A stretch of 64,000 nucleotides of DNA from assembly GCA_947095585.1 (NCBI GenBank), contig OX352762.1:13991969-14055968 (forward strand), given 5' to 3'. The notes beneath the pieces are model-generated. The model did not search any database. It saw only the letters and a list, made by a program, of their open reading frames with translations, and was not told the origin of the DNA. Source of the stretch: Nephrocerus scutellatus (Eukaryota; Arthropoda; Insecta; Diptera; Pipunculidae). This document shows, one piece after another, positions 57,880-64,000 of this stretch (its first letter is position 1; each line of letters begins with the position of its first letter). A program made the position numbers and the translations under genes.

Positions 57880-58530
57880 AACTTTTCCTTCAAATAAATA
57901 TTGAGCTCTTTGCAATTTTTCATTGCTGTATTCGAATTGTGTGTTCCATAATATTTCCACCCAATTGAGCTGTTTTCAAAATGTTGTCTTGTTTCCAGGA
58001 TCGTTTTATTGTAGATTTCCAGCATCGTTGGTTGATAAGAATTTCATCTGCCAGACTATCTTACCTAATAGCGGTAAGAGATTGTGGGTAAATTATCTTA
58101 CATTCGACTTCTGCGAAAACTTATAACAGCGAACAAGAGACCTTGACTTGGCGTTAATCTGCTGAGCAAACAAAAATAAAATTTTGAACATTAAATTACT
58201 TAGCAACTCGTAGGTAGGATTAATGTTTGTATCTTATCATCTCCGACTAACTCAATAAGCGAAGTGATATCTTAAAATGTTAGCTCCGCCGGGATCATTC
58301 ATTTATTTTGGGAGACTTAGACTTTAATATACGACCATTATCTAGGTAAAACTTAATCTATTAGTCAACATAATTTTTCATCCTGGAGATACAGAAGTTT
58401 TCTGTTTGCAGCTAGTTTTTTTCAGTTCTAAGTTAAAAATCTTCACTAAGAACGTAAATAATCTTCAACCGTGTTGAAATCGTGTAGCGTTAGTGATATA
58501 CTCGTATGTTTGCGCCAACTTTTTGGAAAT
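57880..58530 (+). repeat. Right arm of inverted duplication (5' flank of copy 4)
   Basis: Inverted partner of 55100-55780. It runs into the proximal promoter flank of copy 4. Confidence 0.7.
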
Positions 58531-58691
58531 GTACACGCAGGTGTACATGTACATTTTTGTGAAGAGAAACTAGTTGGGTTACTTAATTTTATTTGCACTA
58601 AAGCATAGGCAAACAACAAGTGACATTTTAGGATTGTAAATTTTAGTTATCTCTCGGCAAATTTTTCCATGATAAACGTTTATAGAAATGG

Positions 58692-58723
58692 TATAAAAGC
58701 CCCTCACCAGATCACGATCACTC
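58692..58723 (+). promoter_or_regulatory. Core promoter of gene copy 4
   Basis: TATAAAA at 58692-58698 and TCACTC at 58718-58723, in the context GATCACGATCACTCATAGTA shared with copy 3. Confidence 0.75.
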
Positions 58724-58819
58724 ATAGTAGTGTCTTCAAGTGTCAAGTGAATATTTAAGTTTTCTCCTCATCGTCAATCCGCAAACTATTATCGGTCGCA
58801 AAGTAAATCCGAAAAGAAA

Positions 58820-60222
58820 ATGTCACCAATTTATTTGCTGGTTTTTCTAAGCTTTGTGGTCTTTTTACAAACGAAAGCCAATCTGGACCAAGAATATAGT
58901 TTGATTTCAAATGCTGTACGTTTATTTGTTGATGAAAATTGCGCTGCGGCCAACAAAGAGATGCTTGAAATGAACTTTCGACCAATCGATATTGATAGAA
59001 TAGTTGATGAAAGTTATCTATGGGGTGGAATTTTTAATTTTTTTGAGCTTAACGAGTGTGCTCAGAAATTGAGTGACCCTACGACTAAACTTCACTTTTG
59101 ATCTATTTGTGGCAACAAGTTCTTCTTCACTCCAGTCCAATCACAAATCTCAACATATATGTATCTTATCTAGATTCACTTTCCAAACTCATCGATGATA
59201 CAAAAAATCATGAAGAAATCAGACAGAAGGCAGAGCAAAGGCGCGCATGGGTGGAATCAGATTTCAAAAGTAAATCTACCGAACAGCTTAAGGATATCGT
59301 GATGTCTGGATCCTGTTCAAATACAACCGATTTTGAAACGATGACCTCGTTCTTGCTAGACTACGACAATGATATTGCTGCAAAAATTTTGAAGTCAGTA
59401 ATTGAAGCTGCATTTGATAAAATGCCTAATCAGGAGCTCCTTCGCTGTGTGGTCAACAACAGAAAAATATGGCTTACTGCCTCAGCTTTGAATACTTTCT
59501 ACATGCGTTTTAAGCCATATCAAGACAGTGACAAACAGACAACAATGCTTCTTGCTGACTTCTTATCGCGTGTACAATTTCAACAACACAAGGCAGAACT
59601 ATTGTCAGGAATTGAATTAAACCCAGTTAAACGTATAGTTAACGAACTACCCTTTGCTATTCACAGAATAAATATTGATGATATAATTAAACAACTGCCC
59701 TTTGACCTACAGAGATTATACTTTGATAAAAGATTTTGCCTTCGCAATATATATGGGGAATACATGTACTCGCCCATTGATGACAAGCACGGTGATAGTC
59801 TACGCTACGTCTTCACCCTGGTCGATAAAAGAGCTGACAATCAAAGTTACTGGCTTGCGAAGAAATATCAAAGTGAAGAGTTTACGTTTCAGTTTAATAA
59901 TGACTTCAATAAAGAGTACTTGTTTTTGTCCGACTTGGTACACCTAGATTCCGATATATTGGACGAAAACCACAACAGCAGCAACATATATCATGACGCA
60001 ATGACAGTCAAAAAAGGATCACATGACGGTCTGCAAACCGCATGGAATCTTCAACCGAAGGATGATAAATTTATAATTATGAATTTACATTCGCAAGAAT
60101 ATCTGTGCTCATTTAATTTAATAAGTGACACTATCAGGCGATTCGTACTAACATCATCATTGACCAACAACTGGTATACTTTATACATTGACAATTGTTT
60201 GTGGCAAATTACGAATTGCTAA
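58820..60222 (+). pseudogene. Secreted trefoil-like protein gene, copy 4, single-base frameshift
   Basis: Starts at the conserved MSPIYLLVFLSF and reads open to 59098. There the run of T in CACTTTTGATC is one base shorter than the family frame requires, giving TGA at 59099-59101. The other frame is then open without interruption to 60222 (about 374 codons). The rest, including SGSCSNTTDFE, GEYMYSP, KEYLFLS, QEYLCSF and the final cysteine, is well kept. As in copy 2 there are two 16-residue units before the trefoil (59635-59682 and 59683-59730). Promoter and AATAAA (60266-60271) are intact. A single-base homopolymer difference could be a sequencing error or a recent loss, so this copy may be functional in the animal. 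Confidence 0.85.
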
Positions 60223-60622
60223 GTTATAGTTAAGTGTATTACTTTTATGAAATATATCTGCTATAAATAAACAAATGTTATTAATAAAAGGCAATTTTTG
60301 TAAATTTTTTTGATTGGTAGAAAGAATTCCTGGTTCATTATTTGTTTCCCGACGTGCAAAGGGGAAGTGGTTTTTTTCGTCACAAAACGGAGGGAAGAGA
60401 GGAATTGCCAGTTTTCAGTTTTTAAAATTTATAATGATGCATTTTTTGCTGTGCTGTTGGTCGTTGTAAGTTCTTTAAGACGTTGTTGGAACATTTCTAC
60501 ACTGTCTCTTTTTCATATCGTCATACTGACGATTTGGGTAAGGTGAGGAGGATTTGACAAATTTGTGAACATTTGCCAATATTTTAAAACTTGACCGAAA
60601 TATGGTTGAATATCAAATGGGG

Positions 60623-60720
60623 TACAGCCAAAAGGTGCCAAAAGTATTAGATACCATTTAAAAATCGTCTTTTATTTTCAAAAACAGAAAAATAGAAAAA
60701 CATTTAATTATACGGTTAGT
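60623..60720 (+). mobile_element. Tc1-like terminal repeat downstream of copy 4
   Basis: TACAGCCAAAAGGTGCCAAA, then AGTATTAGATACC and a stretch ACAGAAAAATAGAAAAACAT shared with 30993-31015. It is preceded by ATATTTTAAAACTTGA and ATATGGTTGAATAT as in copy 2. No transposase and no right end seen. Confidence 0.5.
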
Positions 60721-60724
60721 TACC

Positions 60725-61390
60725 TCATTATTATTGTTATTGTTGGAGTTGTGCTAAAAAGACTTGTGCACTGCACTGCACTGGAGATCTATTGTGCATC
60801 CAAGATATTAACCACATTATGTGGTTGCTTAGTTTCTTTATGAATGCCACTATATCTGTCAAGTTAATTGCGGTTTGGCCCGACAACTGTATGAGCTTTG
60901 AAGTTTTTTATTCTTTTCCGGTTAAGGGCTCTTTTCTGCACTGACAGCACTGACTGTCTGAGATCACGTAGATGCAGGTTCTTCTGTATCTTCTTTTCTC
61001 CCCGCTTCATCTTAACCAATACTTGGTTGGGGTGCATGAGTACATGAGCCAAGCATGTTTGGAAATATATTTGGATAGTTCCTAATTGCGGATTTTAATG
61101 CCACGTTAGGGATATTTAGGGGTCTTTTTATTGCCTACCTTGCTGTCTGCCTGGAGAAATTCTTCGACCACATTAAAGTTATGTTAAAGTTGCTGAGGAA
61201 CAAATACGTTTACAATACTATTTAGCATTATTGGGCATGAGGGAGATGTAAAGGAGTTACCCTTAACTTTCGCAATTACCGTTCTATGCGGTCTACTCTA
61301 GGTGTCTTGTTCAACTTGTTGACACAGTTCCCTGAGGCATCTGCGTTTACTTACCTTTATAGCCATCCTGTTATAGCTGTTTTGATGGTT
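60725..61390. other. Intergenic, no gene seen
   Basis: Short frames only, no motif recognised. Confidence 0.4.
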
Positions 61391-61394
61391 ATGA

Positions 61395-62870
61395 TTATAG
61401 ATGTTGAATGAGCTTGATACTGATCCGGATATTTTTATAACATTTGTCATGGTCAACCTACATATTCGTGTCAGTTAATTTAAGATGCCGAATTCTACTC
61501 CGGCTATGCTATTATAGGCGGCTTTAAAGTCTATAAAAAGATGGTTTTCTATCACCTGCTTAAGGGTGTAAATCTGATCAGTCGTTGAATTGCCTAGGAT
61601 GGAGCCACACTGGTATGGACAGTGTCTCGAAGGATACCGGAGAAAATCGTATACGCGGTACTCAACAGGGTTATACCAAGATAATTGCTGCAGGTTGTAA
61701 TATCTCCTTTCTTATGTATAGGGCACGGGATGCCACTTATGGCATAACTTCTTGCTCCAATACTAGCACTATTATTTCACATATTGCTTGGTGTAATTTG
61801 GGGCTGGCATCCCATCAGATCCCGGGGCCTTATTTTTTTTTGTGCCGATTTATCGTTCTGGTAACTTTGTCTATGTTTGGTGGCGGCAGCATAGTATGAT
61901 CTTCGGTCATTAGTGGAGCCTCCAATTCCTCAGTTAATTGGCCATTTAGCAACTCATGACTGTACTCATCCCATCTCTCTAAGATGCCTTTAAGATGGGC
62001 GATCAAATTACCCTCTTTGTCGTTGCAATATGTGCAAAGCGGTGTATATTGCGTCATACCACGGACTCTTTGGTAGAACTTCCGCGACTGGTGCATTCCT
62101 TGCTCTCTGTACTGTTCTAGTTCACGGACAAGATTCTTCTCCCAGGCTGCTTTCTTTCGTCGGTGAACTGTTTTTTCATATGTTCTGAGCTTTATATTCA
62201 TTTTCGCGTGCCCGCGTTCTATGAGATTTTTACATTTCTCGGTACACATCATTCTTACGTTCAGTCTCTAGCTTACATTCGTTATCAAAGCAGTCGCTCC
62301 GATCTCTACGACTACTACCTAAGATGGAGTGAGCAGAACTAATGACAGTATTTTGAAGGCGTGTCCATTTCTCTTCTACGCCTGACATCTCAACCCCAAA
62401 AAATTACTCTCCCTGCATTTAGGGTGAGTCCTATCGCTTGACCGTATTTGTTTCTGGTCTCTTCGTTGCGCAGGGCAGCCGTGTTGACTCGAATCTAATT
62501 CGCGGATGTAGTCTCTCGTGATTATGCAATCCGCGCTCGGAGCACCATACCAAGAAGATAGCGGTCCGAGTCGAAGTTGGCACATTGGTACGTTTGTACC
62601 GTCATCAGTTTCGGATTGTGGCAGTGGTCTATCAACACGTGGTCTATCTGGTTGCGAGTGGTTCAATCAGGAGATACCCAGGTGATTTTGTGGATATTTT
62701 TACGCGCAAACCTTGTACTCGCAACGACGAAGTTATTGATTGCTGCCATCTCTATGACTCGTTGTCCATTGTCATTCGTGTTCTCGTGTAAGCTGCGGGT
62801 GCCAATGTACTGCCTTAATACTGGCTCCCTACTTATTTTATCATTCATATCCCCAAAATTATTTTACATC
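61395..62870 (-). mobile_element. RTE-like non-LTR retrotransposon, copy H
   Basis: Minus strand. From right to left: the endonuclease (REPVLRQYIGTRSLHENTND, FARKNIHKITWVSPD, then a SDH-equivalent region near 62560), and the linker 61830-62252 (NLIERGHAKMNIKL; SRKFYQRVRGMTQYTPLCTY; LKGILERWDEYSHELLNGQL; MLPPPNIDKVTRTINR). The first part of the RT up to FKAA follows near 61510. It stops near 61395, before the catalytic box, so both ends are truncated. Frames shift repeatedly. Confidence 0.82.
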
Positions 62871-63094
62871 ATACTGTGGGCAGGCAGGTCGAAATTCACT
62901 TTTTTCCATTTTAACGAAAATGCTCGTAGGCGTCTAAATAAAATGGTTGCCACAACAAAACTATTTTACATCTGAAAATTTGGGTGCGTTCCTATGAAAG
63001 ATGATTCTTGACAAAACAAAAATGATAAATTTAAGGTGACGACAAAATTTGTGTTAATTTTTAGGGACTCTTTGACCTACTACTGTGCCCTAAG

Positions 63095-63360
63095 AAGATC
63101 TATGGTATCATAGGGTTCAGCTTATCTAAGAGACTTACTATCACCCTAATGAAGGATAGTGTGTCCTTAGAGGCAGAGTTTCGCAGATCTGCCGATGAAC
63201 ATATTTCCTTATTGAAAATACGTCTCCTTAAAGAGATCAATGCTGGACAATCACAGAGAGTGTGCCCAGATGATTCATTATCCTCCGAGCAGAACCGACA
63301 TTCCGTGTCTGAGCCAAGATTCATTTTACTAATGTGATATCGCAAGCCGCAGTGAGAAAG
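63095..63360 (-). mobile_element. RNase H-type non-LTR element, 3' end fragment
   Basis: Minus strand frame 63100-63345 reads MRYHISKMNLGSDTECRFCS, then SGHTLCDCPAL, a CCHC-like tail, and RRRIFNKEICSSADLRNSAS. It matches the plus-strand fragment at 20880-21060 (LRYHLNKIG, TECRFC, RIFNKELCSAAELKNSA). Confidence 0.72.
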
Positions 63361-63789
63361 CTTTATAATGCCATTCTTGTCTAGAACCTATGTGGACTCT
63401 ATAGGTCTGACAAACATATCCAATTTAGAAAGGACAAGTCCCCGATACAGATTCAATTACGTGAACTTTGCATCATATCTAGAAGAAGATTGCGGGAATG
63501 TCTTGACGTGCTGATGGTCTTACTGCGAAGCTTCGTAAGACACGTGCCGGCAAGTATGAGGTTGGGTACGTCTTCGCAAATCGCATTTATGAAAGTAGGT
63601 TTAGAGCCCTTTTTAGGATTTCACCAATACTACTAAGATGATATTCTAAAAGACACTCACCTCTACTATTGGTGCAAATGCTGCCCCAGAACTCATGATG
63701 TGCGCATCATATAAGGTACTGGAGGTTTCTTCTCCGACAGTGCTTTATAAGCTCCTGGTCCTTTGTTTTTTTTTTTATATAGAGACTCA

Positions 63790-64000
63790 TTGTTTTACAT
63801 GTCTCTGGTCAATTATTCTAATAGCACATACATATTGAATTAAAAGATAACAAGAATGAATGCAAATCCTTTACATAGCCACTAAAGTAAAAGGTGTAGT
63901 GTTTAATGAACAGAAGCATATTCAAAAGGTAAGAGACGAATTTGCGAAGACGAAGACGAAGACGAAGAAGCATATTCAAAAGGTAAGAGACGAATTTGCG
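63790..64000. repeat. Copy of the 49.0-kb Tc1-like sequence, then a direct repeat at the window edge
   Basis: CATGTCTCTGGTCAATTATT at 63799 matches 49010, and similarity continues to about 63930. GAAGCATATTCAAAAGGTAA and the following GAGACGAATTTGCG occur at about 63912 and again at about 63967, separated by (GAAGAC)n. The window ends inside this repeat. Confidence 0.65.

Overview
The window looks like AT-rich, gene-poor nuclear DNA of a higher dipteran fly. The transposon families (RTE, Jockey-like, RNase H-bearing non-LTR, mariner/Tc1, Helitron) and the TATA plus TCACT-type initiator promoters fit that. I cannot name the species. No prokaryotic features, rRNA or true tRNA genes were seen.

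The only host genes I can support form one family of secreted, single-exon proteins of about 450-470 residues. Copies 1 (22517-23872, +) and 2 (29244-30647, +) are intact and lie head to tail. Copy 3 (51922-53272, -) and copy 4 (58820-60222, +) each carry a frameshift and face away from each other on an inverted duplication. A fifth remnant (57437-57672, -) sits between them. Each of the four larger copies has a TATA promoter about 125-130 bp upstream of its ATG. Each protein has a signal peptide, a mostly helical N-terminal two thirds and a C-terminal ~155-residue region with three related subrepeats, read here as a beta-trefoil. The layout recalls the lepidopteran 30K lipoprotein/microvitellogenin fold; that is inference. 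Flanking sequence, including a Tc1-like terminal repeat, was duplicated along with the genes.

Most of the rest is a graveyard of retroelements. One RTE-like family occurs at 0.8-2.95 kb (+), 12.7-14.5 kb (+), 16.7-18.9 kb (-), 25.4-27.8 kb (-), 42.8-43.1 kb (+), 45.2-47.0 kb (rearranged), 56.5-57.0 kb (-), 57.7-57.9 kb (+) and 61.4-62.9 kb (-). A second RTE family occurs at 7.2-8.4 kb (+), 24.5-25.4 kb (-), 33.4-35.1 kb (+), 36.0-36.6 kb (+), 43.1-43.3 kb (+) and 48.2-48.6 kb (+). An RNase H-bearing non-LTR family occurs at 7.0-9.6 kb (interrupted), 11.1-12.0 kb, 20.6-21.1 kb and 63.1-63.4 kb. Jockey-like pieces lie at 26.0-27.05 kb, 32.1-32.9 kb and 35.1-39.0 kb. Three nested insertions can be read from the sequence, two of them with clear target-site duplications.

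DNA transposons are a decayed Tc1/mariner element with terminal repeats (45550-46861), a decayed mariner (about 50.6-51.7 kb) and Helitron coding scraps (4.1-4.3, 12.0-12.2, 28.1-28.4 kb). There is also a probable tRNA-derived SINE (48050-48192) and several tandem arrays: 144-bp, ~115-bp, 118-bp and 145-bp units, and long degenerate AAAAGACCCC-type arrays. Long intervals (1-760, 3.0-4.0, 5.3-7.0, 9.6-11.1, 14.5-16.6, 39.0-41.5, 43.3-45.2, 47.0-48.0 kb) hold no gene I can support.
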